A DNA stretch of 64,000 nt. It comes from Promineifilum sp. (lineage in GTDB: Bacteria; Chloroflexota; Anaerolineae; Promineifilales; Promineifilaceae). The position numbers and the translations under genes are program-made. This document shows, piece by piece, positions 1-7,224 of this stretch. Position 1 is the stretch's first letter; each line of letters opens with the position of its first letter. The notes beneath the pieces were generated by a model, which made no database searches, was not told where the DNA came from, and saw only the letters and a list, made by a program, of their open reading frames with translations. The stretch spans positions 1 to 64,000 of the forward strand of contig JAGOZU010000008.1 in the NCBI GenBank assembly GCA_018058545.1, in the 5' to 3' direction.

Positions 1-2565
1 CTCATAGATTCGCTCAATGTACAGGCGTGTCTCGGGAAAATCCACTGTGTCGACGAACAGATCGTGCGCTCTTCCGGCGATTTCGACCCAGTGGGCGGCG
101 TTCCCCGGCCCGGCGTTATAGGCGGCCAGTGCCGCGGGGACGTTACCCTCGAAATATCCCAGTTGTTGGCTCAGGTAATAGGCCCCGAAGTTGAGGCCGA
201 CATAGGGTTTATAGAGGTCTTCGTTGACGAAGTCGGGCCATGCCAGCCGCTGGGCGATCCACGCGCCCGTGTCGGGGATTACCTGGCTGAGGCCCTGGGC
301 GGCCGCGCCGGAGCGGGCGAAGCTTTCGAACAGGCTCTCCTGCCGCACAAGGGCGAACTGCAAGCGCGGATCATAGCCATATTGCTCGGCCAACGGCAGG
401 ATGAGATCGGCGTAGTAGACCGGAAAGGACAGGCGGCCCAGATAAACCGGCGCGTCGAAGACAGTCGCCCCGACCTGGTTCAACAGGGTGGCTGCGGCGA
501 TGATCGACGAGCGATATAACCCCAGCCGGCTGAAGAAACGAGCCAGTTGGTAGTTGGCCAGGGCGTCTCCGGCATAGGCCTCGCGCACGGCCTCCAGTTC
601 CGCCTTGGCCTCCTCCAGCAGGCCGAGTTGCCACAGCTTCTCGCCGATGATGCGCTGCGGATCGACCGCCAATGCACCCGACAACTCGCCCAAATCGCCC
701 TCAGGGAGGGATATACCGTCGGCCGTCAAACGCTCCCTCAGCCAGGCCTCAGCTTCGACGCGGCCGTTGTCGGGATCGGACGGCAAGACCATCTCACCGG
801 TGGCGCTAAAAGGCTCGGTCCCGGCCACCCAATCGGCCGCGCGCAGAGCGAAGTAGTTGCTGGGAGGCAGATATTTGACTTGTTCGGCCAGCGCTTGCTC
901 GTCCAGTCCCTTGATCTCGCCGCTCTCGGCCTCCAGCAGCAGCCGGAACAACGCCTCGGCTCCATACACGTTCGCCGGATATTGCTCAATCAGACGCTGG
1001 CGCAAGGCCAGCGCCTTGTCGGGTTCTTCCTCATCCAACAGCTCGGCCGCACGGAAGAGGGACAGAGGCGTGTTATCGTGAAACGGGAAGGTATCGGCCA
1101 GGAACAGATAGCGTTCGGCCGCGCCATCCAGGTTCTCCCGGTCGGCCAGAAACGCCGCCGCCCAGGCCACGGCGGCCGCGTTGTCCGCGCCGGAATGATC
1201 GGTCAGAAAGGCGTCATAGGCGGCCAGGGCTTCGGCCAATTGGCCCGCGCGCTGCAACATCTCACCACGCTCAAAAAGCGACCGCGCCGGATCGAATTGG
1301 GCGAATTTCTCGATCGAAGCCAGCGCGGCTTCGAGATCGCCCAGGTTCTCATGGCTCCAGGCGGTGAAGAGGTGCGCGTCGGCCTTAAAATCGTCTCCGG
1401 CGGCGACCATGTAACGGCCGAAGGCTTCAATCGCCGGAGTATAAGCTCCGGCATAGTAGTCCACCACGCCACGCTGGTATTCATCCACGGGAACGGCCGC
1501 GTCCAACAGGAGGACCAATCCCTGATAACTTTCTGCCGCGCGGGGATACTCCATCACGCCAACCAGTAGGCGGTCGTGCCCCGCCTCCGTGTTGCCGGCC
1601 ATCAATTCCGCCTGTCCCGCCAGATAGCTCATTTGCCCCTTGGTGGCTTCCGTGCGAGCGATATCGCGGACGGCATCGTATTGGGCGATGGCCGCCGGGA
1701 AATCCTGACGAGCCAGATAAAGCGAGGCCAGCCTCAGTCGGTTGGCCACGGCCTTGAAACGTTGGGCCGGGGCGTTGGTCGCGGACTCCAGGGCGGCGAT
1801 CATCGAATCTGTGTCGCCCAGCGCCTCGTGAGCATCGGCGACAAGAGGCTGAACATAGGCGGCCATATCGGAGTTGTTCTGCAGATAGGCGGTGAAAGCC
1901 TCGACAGCCCCGGCGTAGTCACCCGATCTCAGGCGTACCTGACCGAGATGAAAGGCGGCGATATCGCCCACATTGACGGGACTGAGCGAGATGTCGACCT
2001 TACCGATCGCGGCGCGCGACCGCGGAGAATTCACCAGCGCGGCCAACTCGCGCTCGGCGTCGGCGTCCCGCCCCTCGGCCATCAGGGCCACGGCCAACCC
2101 TAAATGCGCCTCGGCCAGCTCGTCGTCGCCCAGATCGCCGGTTTCTTCAAGCGCAGCCCGAAAGGCGGCCGCGGCCAGGGTTTGGTTGCCCTCGGCGGCC
2201 GACCGTTGGCCCAGTTCCAGCAACTCTCTCGGCGTCGCGCCTTCGGGCAGGGGGATGGCCGTCGGCGTCGGCGGCACAGCCGTGGGTGACGCCGGATCCG
2301 CCTGGGTGCCGCTTGTCTCGGCCGGAGCCTCGGCTACCATGCCCGGTGGCGTCGGCGAGGGGTAGACGATCGGCGTGGGCGGCCGCAGGGGATCGACATT
2401 GACCGGCAGGGCCAGAGTCGGCGTCGGCAAGAGACCGGGCGTGATTACGGCCGTCGACGACCGTCCTGCCGGCTCGTTGCCCCCGCAGCCGGCAACCAAC
2501 AAGCCCAGTAACACAACGAGAACCAGGGCGGGAAAATTCCTCGACTTCAGCGAGTTCTGAAGCAT
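1..2565 (-). CDS. TPR-rich lytic transglycosylase lipoprotein (SLT family), 3' end cut by window edge
   Basis: Predicted murein lytic transglycosylase of the soluble-lytic-transglycosylase (Slt70-like) type, cleaving glycan strands outside the membrane. The N-terminus is a lipoprotein signal ending in LVAGC (Cys27), followed by a Pro/Thr-rich linker and about 550 residues of TPR-like helical repeats. From about residue 720 comes an SLT domain: the catalytic Glu lies in ALVRQES, then GLSQVIPDTG and AAYNAGPGN. The frame is open to the window edge with 855 codons visible; probably only a few C-terminal residues are missing. It starts 7 bases after the stop of the upstream coiled-coil membrane gene, so it is the last visible gene of the alaS operon. 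The presence of a second lytic enzyme (mltG) two genes upstream supports a cell-wall role. Confidence 0.9.
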   Translation of the reverse strand, partial: MLQNSLKSRNFPALVLVVLLGLLVAGCGGNEPAGRSSTAVITPGLLPTPTLALPVNVDPLRPPTPIVYPSPTPPGMVAEAPAETSGTQADPASPTAVPPTPTAIPLPEGATPRELLELGQRSAAEGNQTLAAAAFRAALEETGDLGDDELAEAHLGLAVALMAEGRDADAERELAALVNSPRSRAAIGKVDISLSPVNVGDIAAFHLGQVRLRSGDYAGAVEAFTAYLQNNSDMAAYVQPLVADAHEALGDTDSMIAALESATNAPAQRFKAVANRLRLASLYLARQDFPAAIAQYDAVRDIARTEATKGQMSYLAGQAELMAGNTEAGHDRLLVGVMEYPRAAESYQGLVLLLDAAVPVDEYQRGVVDYYAGAYTPAIEAFGRYMVAAGDDFKADAHLFTAWSHENLGDLEAALASIEKFAQFDPARSLFERGEMLQRAGQLAEALAAYDAFLTDHSGADNAAAVAWAAAFLADRENLDGAAERYLFLADTFPFHDNTPLSLFRAAELLDEEEPDKALALRQRLIEQYPANVYGAEALFRLLLEAESGEIKGLDEQALAEQVKYLPPSNYFALRAADWVAGTEPFSATGEMVLPSDPDNGRVEAEAWLRERLTADGISLPEGDLGELSGALAVDPQRIIGEKLWQLGLLEEAKAELEAVREAYAGDALANYQLARFFSRLGLYRSSIIAAATLLNQVGATVFDAPVYLGRLSFPVYYADLILPLAEQYGYDPRLQFALVRQESLFESFARSGAAAQGLSQVIPDTGAWIAQRLAWPDFVNEDLYKPYVGLNFGAYYLSQQLGYFEGNVPAALAAYNAGPGNAAHWVEIAGRAHDLFVDTVDFPETRLYIERIYE

Positions 2566-2572
2566 AGCGTTC

Positions 2573-3562
2573 TTAACCGGGTGGCACCCTGGAGTCATCT
2601 GTTGCGACAGTCGTCTCGCCGGCTCCGTCGTAGATAATCTCATCTGCGGGTTGGCTGGTCGCCGTCACCGTGGTCGATTGGGTGATCCCGGCGTGGCTGG
2701 GCTTGGCCGGATCGCGGCGACCTGTCAGAAGCTCCCAACCCAGGTAGATCGGCGCCAGTTGAGATAGCCCGATGGCGACCAGCAAGACAATCGATCCGAC
2801 ACGCACCAGACTCAGGTAATCGTTCAGGCGGCCACCGACCTGTTCAACCGTCGATCGCAGCCGCCCAATCAGGCCGATATACTGATCCATTAAGGGGCCG
2901 GTCTCGCCGATCCAGGTGTTGATCGTCGCCAGATTGTCCGAGGTGGCCTGCAGATCGGTCGAAAGGATTCCCAGATTGTTATTGGTGGCTTGCAGATCGT
3001 CTTCCAGGCCGCGCAAACTTTCCGGCAAGCCTTCCAGGCCGCCCTCAAAGACACGCAACGATTCGTCGAAGGGGACTTCGGGATTATATTCAATGCCCAG
3101 ATCGAAGCGCAGCGGGATCGATCCGCCAAAAGGCAGGGGGATATCCTGATCGATGCCGATCGTGCTTAAGGTGGTCAACGTCGCGTCGATGACCGATGCA
3201 ACCTCGATGATATTGGGCAGGGCGTTCTGTATCCCCTCCACGGCCTCGGGCACTTCCTGCGTGGTGACGGCGGCCACGTTATTGAGCAACGGTCGGCTCT
3301 CGTTCAGAGTACGAGAGGCGCTGGCGGTCGCCTCGACGGCCGTGTTCAGCCCCAGGACCACGTCGTTGATCGAGTTGCGCGACAGTTCCAGAGTGTCGGC
3401 CGCGGTGTCCAGGCTGTCGGCTGCCAGGGTCAGGTTGGCCGATATGTCGGCGGCGGCCTTGCTGAGGACATCCCCGGCGAAGTAGGCCCCGATAAAGGCG
3501 GCGGCCAGGATGATCAATCCGGTCAACAACATGATAAAACCGAGGATGCGTCTCACAATCAT
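2573..3562 (-). CDS. Membrane protein with N- and C-terminal TM segments and a long helical middle
   Basis: I do not recognise a named family. The 329-residue protein has an N-terminal membrane segment (about 5-30), a long region of about 220 residues rich in heptad-like Ala/Leu/Asn patterns (repeated LQATNNNL/LQATSDNL, LAADSLDTAADTLELS) typical of coiled coils, a second membrane segment at about 255-275, and a polar tail. The layout suggests a rod-like domain held outside the membrane by two anchors, as in some methyl-accepting or apolipoprotein-like proteins, but no signalling motif is visible. It sits between the substrate-binding-like lipoprotein and the lytic transglycosylase in the same orientation, so an envelope role is likely by context only. 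Confidence 0.75.
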   Translation of the reverse strand: MIVRRILGFIMLLTGLIILAAAFIGAYFAGDVLSKAAADISANLTLAADSLDTAADTLELSRNSINDVVLGLNTAVEATASASRTLNESRPLLNNVAAVTTQEVPEAVEGIQNALPNIIEVASVIDATLTTLSTIGIDQDIPLPFGGSIPLRFDLGIEYNPEVPFDESLRVFEGGLEGLPESLRGLEDDLQATNNNLGILSTDLQATSDNLATINTWIGETGPLMDQYIGLIGRLRSTVEQVGGRLNDYLSLVRVGSIVLLVAIGLSQLAPIYLGWELLTGRRDPAKPSHAGITQSTTVTATSQPADEIIYDGAGETTVATDDSRVPPG

Positions 3563-3600
3563 AATCGATTCAGTTCCTTAAGTTAGGTGGCGGTCACTGC

Positions 3601-4257
3601 TCAGGGCCAATATACCACGCCAGTCACGCCCTCATATTCTAAACCACTCAGCGCAGCTTGGACAGATTCGCGATTGATACCCCCCTGGGTTTGCTCAGCC
3701 ATCGCTAAGGCTTGCCATAGCAAACCGAATGCGTCGTAGGTCGGCCCGGCGAATGGACCGGCCGTTTCATCGAAGGGCGTTATCGAGGCGTACCTCTCCA
3801 GAAAATCATCGGGCAAGAGCGAGGCATCAAATTCGTCGAAGGGGGGTTCGCCCATCCGCACGAGGGCCATACCCTCATTGATGTAGATGTCGGCGGCGCT
3901 GGCGGTCGTGTCCGCCAGAAAATGCCCGGCCACGGCGACGACAGCCGGATCGACGGCCATGGTCGCCGCCGCCTGTCGGGCCAGCCGCGGGTCGCCGCGG
4001 TCGTCCAGGGCCACCAGGGCCACCCGATGACCACCGATGCCGCCGACGGCATTGATCTCGCGAACGGCCAGCCGGGCGCTATAGATGGCGTCATAGCCCA
4101 TGGCCCGGTGGCGTCCCTCAAACGGGGCGACGAGGCCGACCTTGACCACCGGCTTCACCGAGGCGCACCCGGTCATGGTCGCGACACCCAGCAACGCGCC
4201 TGCGATCAGCAGGAGGAGCTTAGCGGCAGCGTTCCACATGACCCAGATGCTCTTCAT
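3601..4257 (-). CDS. Shortened branched-chain amino-acid-type substrate-binding lipoprotein
   Basis: Resembles periplasmic binding proteins of the Leu/Ile/Val class (Peripla_BP_6): after a lipobox (MTGCAS) come VGLVAPFEGRHRAMGYD, then REINAVGGIGGHRVALVALDD, the usual first-lobe signature. The protein is only about 218 residues, against 350-400 for the family. After SLLPDDFLERYASITPFDE it passes directly to GPTYDAFGLLWQALAMAE, which normally lies more than 100 residues later, so the middle of the two-lobe fold looks deleted. I chose the Met that begins MKSIWVMWNAAAK; a Met six codons later is equally possible. Either start overlaps the end of mltG. No permease or ATPase genes are nearby, so transport is doubtful; it may be a sensor or relic. 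Confidence 0.7.
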   Translation of the reverse strand: MKSIWVMWNAAAKLLLLIAGALLGVATMTGCASVKPVVKVGLVAPFEGRHRAMGYDAIYSARLAVREINAVGGIGGHRVALVALDDRGDPRLARQAAATMAVDPAVVAVAGHFLADTTASAADIYINEGMALVRMGEPPFDEFDASLLPDDFLERYASITPFDETAGPFAGPTYDAFGLLWQALAMAEQTQGGINRESVQAALSGLEYEGVTGVVYWP

Positions 4258-5404
4258 AAGTGGCGCTAAAGACGTGCCGTCCCGATGTTTCGCCGTCACA
4301 CTCAAGAACGAAGAACAGAAAATCGACGGCCGCCGGGTTGGCGACGGCCTGCAGCGAGGCCAGGCCGGGGTTGGCTATGGGGCCGGGGGGCAGCCCGTCG
4401 ATCAGGTAGGTGTTGAATGGTGACTCGATGGCCAGATCGGCCACGTCCAGCGGCGATTTCCACCAGGTGTCGTTCGCGCTATCGTGGCCGAGAGCGTACT
4501 GCACAGTCGGGTCGGCCTGCAGGCGCATGCCCGATCGCAGGCGATTGAGAAAGACGGCCGCCATCAGCGGCTTTTCTTCCGGCAGCATGGCCTCCTTCTC
4601 GATGATGGAGGCCAGTATAACCGCGTCGCGGAGCGATAATCCCTGCGTGCCAAACCCCTGGCGCATGGCGGGGGTCACCTGACGGTCGAAATTGTCCAGC
4701 ATTAGCCGCACCAGTTCCAGGCTGTCCGTATCGGGTTCGATCGGGTATTCGCCGGGGAACAGATATCCTTCCAGTGACGCGCCATCGGGCAGAGTGGACA
4801 GGAAGGCGAAGGCCGACAGGTCCAGCCCCTGTCGGGTGAGGACGATATTCGTGAAAGCGTCGGCATCGATTCGGGCGGGATTCACCACGCGCAAGTAATT
4901 GGCCATCTCCTCGCTGCGCCAGCCGGGCAGAAAGTTGAGTTCCAGCCCGTGCGCGCCATAGACGCCCAAGGATTCAACCAGTTGGGGGATCGTCTGTCGG
5001 GGATCGAGACGAAAATCGCCTGCCACCAGCCCGCCATCCAGCCCATAGTAGGTCAGGTAGTTGAGGAATAGCTCGGTATTGGTCAGCAGCCCGGCCTGAT
5101 TCAAGTGTTCAGCGATGGTTGCCGCGCCTTCGCCTGGCGAAATGGTGAAGGATTGCGGTTCCTGTCCCCGGCCGGACGGCCCCTCCAGTTCAGCGGCGTG
5201 CTCGGTCAGATAATATTCCAGATAGAGTCGTTGGGCCCGGCTCAGGTTGGGGTTGACGGCCGACCGATCGAGGCCTTCTCCCAGCCAGGTGCGGTAAAAA
5301 ATCAGGGCGGCGACGCAGAACACCGCTATCATGATGATGACGATCAGGGCCTTCAGGATGCGGCCAACCGCTGAACTCGATCCTGTGGCCGGTTTATTCG
5401 TCAT
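4220..5404 (-). CDS. mltG: Endolytic murein transglycosylase MltG (YceG-like)
   Basis: Cleaves nascent glycan strands at the membrane and is thought to end glycan chain growth. The N-terminus is cytoplasmic and short, followed by one TM segment (ILKALIVIIMIAVFCVAALIF) and a YceG domain. Key motifs are LEGYLFPGEYPI, ILASIIEKEA with the catalytic Glu, LNRLRSGMRLQADPTVQYALG and the closing SPFNTYLIDGLPPGPIANPG, all standard for the family. The start at MTNKPATG was chosen because a GAGGGAG sequence precedes it by the right distance; a longer frame exists upstream. The start overlaps the 3' end of ruvX by about 10 bases, indicating translational coupling. Confidence 0.95.
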   Translation of the reverse strand: MTNKPATGSSSAVGRILKALIVIIMIAVFCVAALIFYRTWLGEGLDRSAVNPNLSRAQRLYLEYYLTEHAAELEGPSGRGQEPQSFTISPGEGAATIAEHLNQAGLLTNTELFLNYLTYYGLDGGLVAGDFRLDPRQTIPQLVESLGVYGAHGLELNFLPGWRSEEMANYLRVVNPARIDADAFTNIVLTRQGLDLSAFAFLSTLPDGASLEGYLFPGEYPIEPDTDSLELVRLMLDNFDRQVTPAMRQGFGTQGLSLRDAVILASIIEKEAMLPEEKPLMAAVFLNRLRSGMRLQADPTVQYALGHDSANDTWWKSPLDVADLAIESPFNTYLIDGLPPGPIANPGLASLQAVANPAAVDFLFFVLECDGETSGRHVFSATYEEHLGHVERCR

Positions 5405-5894
5405 AGGACGCTTCTCCCTCGTCATCATCCGGATACGATTGAGCATCCAGATATGATTGCAGGATGAGGGTGGCGGCAACGGCGTCCACGCGACCCTTTA
5501 GCTTTCGACCCCGGCGCCCCTGCGCGTGCAGGGCTTCGGTGGCCGCGACGGTCGTCAGGCTTTCGTCCTGGAAAACAATCGGGATGTCGATATGCCGGCC
5601 GAAATCTTCAGCATAGTCGCGCACCCAGGCGGCGCGTTGGCCTTCATCCCCGCCCAGCGTGATGGGCAGGCCGACCACGATGAGTGTCACGGCTTGCTCT
5701 TCGATGATGGCGAGATAACGCGCGAAATCATCGGCCCGCGATTTGCGGTTGAGCACCATGAAGGGCGAGGCGATGGTTCGGGTGGGATCGCTGCGGGCAA
5801 TCCCTATCCGTTTTTCACCCAGGTCAAGGGCCATCACCCGGCCGGGCATGCGATTTACATGTGTCATATCATCGTCGAGTCGTCGGTTCGCCAC
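5394..5894 (-). CDS. ruvX: Putative pre-16S rRNA nuclease / Holliday junction resolvase-like RuvX (YqgF)
   Basis: RNase H-fold protein of the YqgF/RuvX family, needed for final 16S rRNA 5' processing in bacteria studied. The N-terminal MALDLGEKRIGIARSDP contains the first catalytic Asp, followed by LIVVGLPITLGGDEG, then PIVFQDESLTT with the middle acidic residue, and KGRVDAVAATLILQSYLD with the final Asp. The core from MALDLG to the end is about 145 residues, the normal size. An alternative start (MTHVNRM) lies nine codons downstream. The neighbours alaS upstream and mltG downstream recur around ruvX in many bacteria. Confidence 0.93.
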   Translation of the reverse strand: MANRRLDDDMTHVNRMPGRVMALDLGEKRIGIARSDPTRTIASPFMVLNRKSRADDFARYLAIIEEQAVTLIVVGLPITLGGDEGQRAAWVRDYAEDFGRHIDIPIVFQDESLTTVAATEALHAQGRRGRKLKGRVDAVAATLILQSYLDAQSYPDDDEGEASYDE

Positions 5895-5981
5895 TCTGTA
5901 ATTATCTCTTAAGACGATGGAGACGCCTGAATGGTTTCCCTACGCCTCATCTATGGGAAGGCGGCAGGGTATATCCTGAAT

Positions 5982-7157
5982 TTAGGGCAGCACCTCGATG
6001 TGGATGCGGTCGGCCCGGTAGGGCAAACGGCCTCGGGATGCGCCCCACCACCACGACGGCCGGATATCGACATATGGCGGTTCCGCCAATTGATACGCGG
6101 TCGACAGATAACGGGCCGCGTCGGCCGCCGGTTGGCCGCGCAACAGGTCGGCCAGAGCCGCGGGATCGATGGACGCGCGCCCCACGGTTGTGGCCGTCAC
6201 CCGAAAGTCGTTGGCGAGTGGTTCGCCGCCCAACTCGATCCCGAGCTGCACACCGGTCGGATCGGCGGCGTAACCGGCCGGCAATGCCGCGGTCAGCCTG
6301 GGCAGGACGAGCGACTGGAGATCGGCCTTGCGCACGGCCAGCCCCTCCAGCCGGGCGTTGAGCGACAACTCTCCGGCTGAATCAAAGGTTTCATCGATGA
6401 TATTGACGCGAACAGACGGGGTAATCAGACGTTCATCCGGCTCAAGTTCGGCGGCAAGCAGGTCGGGCGCGGCGGCCGTCAGACCTCGCGTGGCCTCCTC
6501 GACGATCCGGCGCCGGTCCTCGGCCGTGTCGCCGGTGGCGGAGCTGGTCGCCTCCCAGGGCTGGTCGAGGGATATTTGCCGCGCGGGCAAGATCTGGGCC
6601 ACGGTCTCCGTCAATGCCGGATCGGCGGTGAAATCGGTGATGACCTGCACCGGTAGCTGCCGCGACCGGATGCGAAGCGTCGCCGTGGGAATGGCGACTC
6701 CCGCGGTCAGGGCCAGACCTGTCAGAATCAGAACGGCCGCCAGGAGAAGGATGAGCGCCCTCAGGGCATGGATGCCCGCAGGGTGTGGGGCGGATTCCGC
6801 CGGCGGCAGATGATCCTGCCCCGGGGCGAAGCCCAGTGGCCGTGGCTTTCGCCCAGCCCGCCACCAGCCCGGCCGGAAATGCTCGGCCAGGGCCAGATTG
6901 GGGAAGACCGGAAACCCCAACGCGCGCGCTTGCCGGATAATTTCCCGGTCGGTCGTCACCAGTCCGATGTCGAGACGCTCGCGATCGGCCAGCCGCTGCA
7001 GCAGCACCAGATCGATCTCCCGAATTTTGGAACCGTGAGCCGGCAACAACAGGGCTGCCCGTCGGCGGCGGTCGGGTGAGGCAGTGCCCCACAGCAACCG
7101 ATGGCGAATCGAATAGTAGGTATCGGCCGGGTCAACCTCGATCGCGTGCAACGGCAT
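5982..7157 (-). CDS. Single-pass membrane protein between alaS and ruvX, unknown function
   Basis: 391 residues. The N-terminal 90 residues look like a small Rossmann/PIN-like domain (IREIDLVLLQRLADRERLDIGLVTTD, then ARALGFPVFPNLALAEHF). A single membrane segment follows at about 132-155 (ALILLLAAVLILTGLALTAG), and the outer portion of about 230 residues begins IPTATLRIRSRQLPVQVITDF. Related proteins in this phylum are, to my memory, sometimes labelled baseplate J/gp47-like, but no phage context exists here. It is co-oriented between alaS and ruvX with gaps of 67 and 87 bases. The role is unknown; a membrane-tethered protein with a cytosolic nucleotide-sensing-like domain is a fair description. 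Confidence 0.8.
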   Translation of the reverse strand: MPLHAIEVDPADTYYSIRHRLLWGTASPDRRRRAALLLPAHGSKIREIDLVLLQRLADRERLDIGLVTTDREIIRQARALGFPVFPNLALAEHFRPGWWRAGRKPRPLGFAPGQDHLPPAESAPHPAGIHALRALILLLAAVLILTGLALTAGVAIPTATLRIRSRQLPVQVITDFTADPALTETVAQILPARQISLDQPWEATSSATGDTAEDRRRIVEEATRGLTAAAPDLLAAELEPDERLITPSVRVNIIDETFDSAGELSLNARLEGLAVRKADLQSLVLPRLTAALPAGYAADPTGVQLGIELGGEPLANDFRVTATTVGRASIDPAALADLLRGQPAADAARYLSTAYQLAEPPYVDIRPSWWWGASRGRLPYRADRIHIEVLP

Positions 7158-7224
7158 GAGCTATCCGGTTCGACGCCCGCTGATTTCTTGCCTGACTAAT
7201 GCTTCAAACCCGCGGATCATGTTC

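Noticed and set aside
5982-7157. Phage baseplate protein
   Set aside because: The similarity is only by remembered annotation; a TM segment and the alaS-ruvX context argue against phage.
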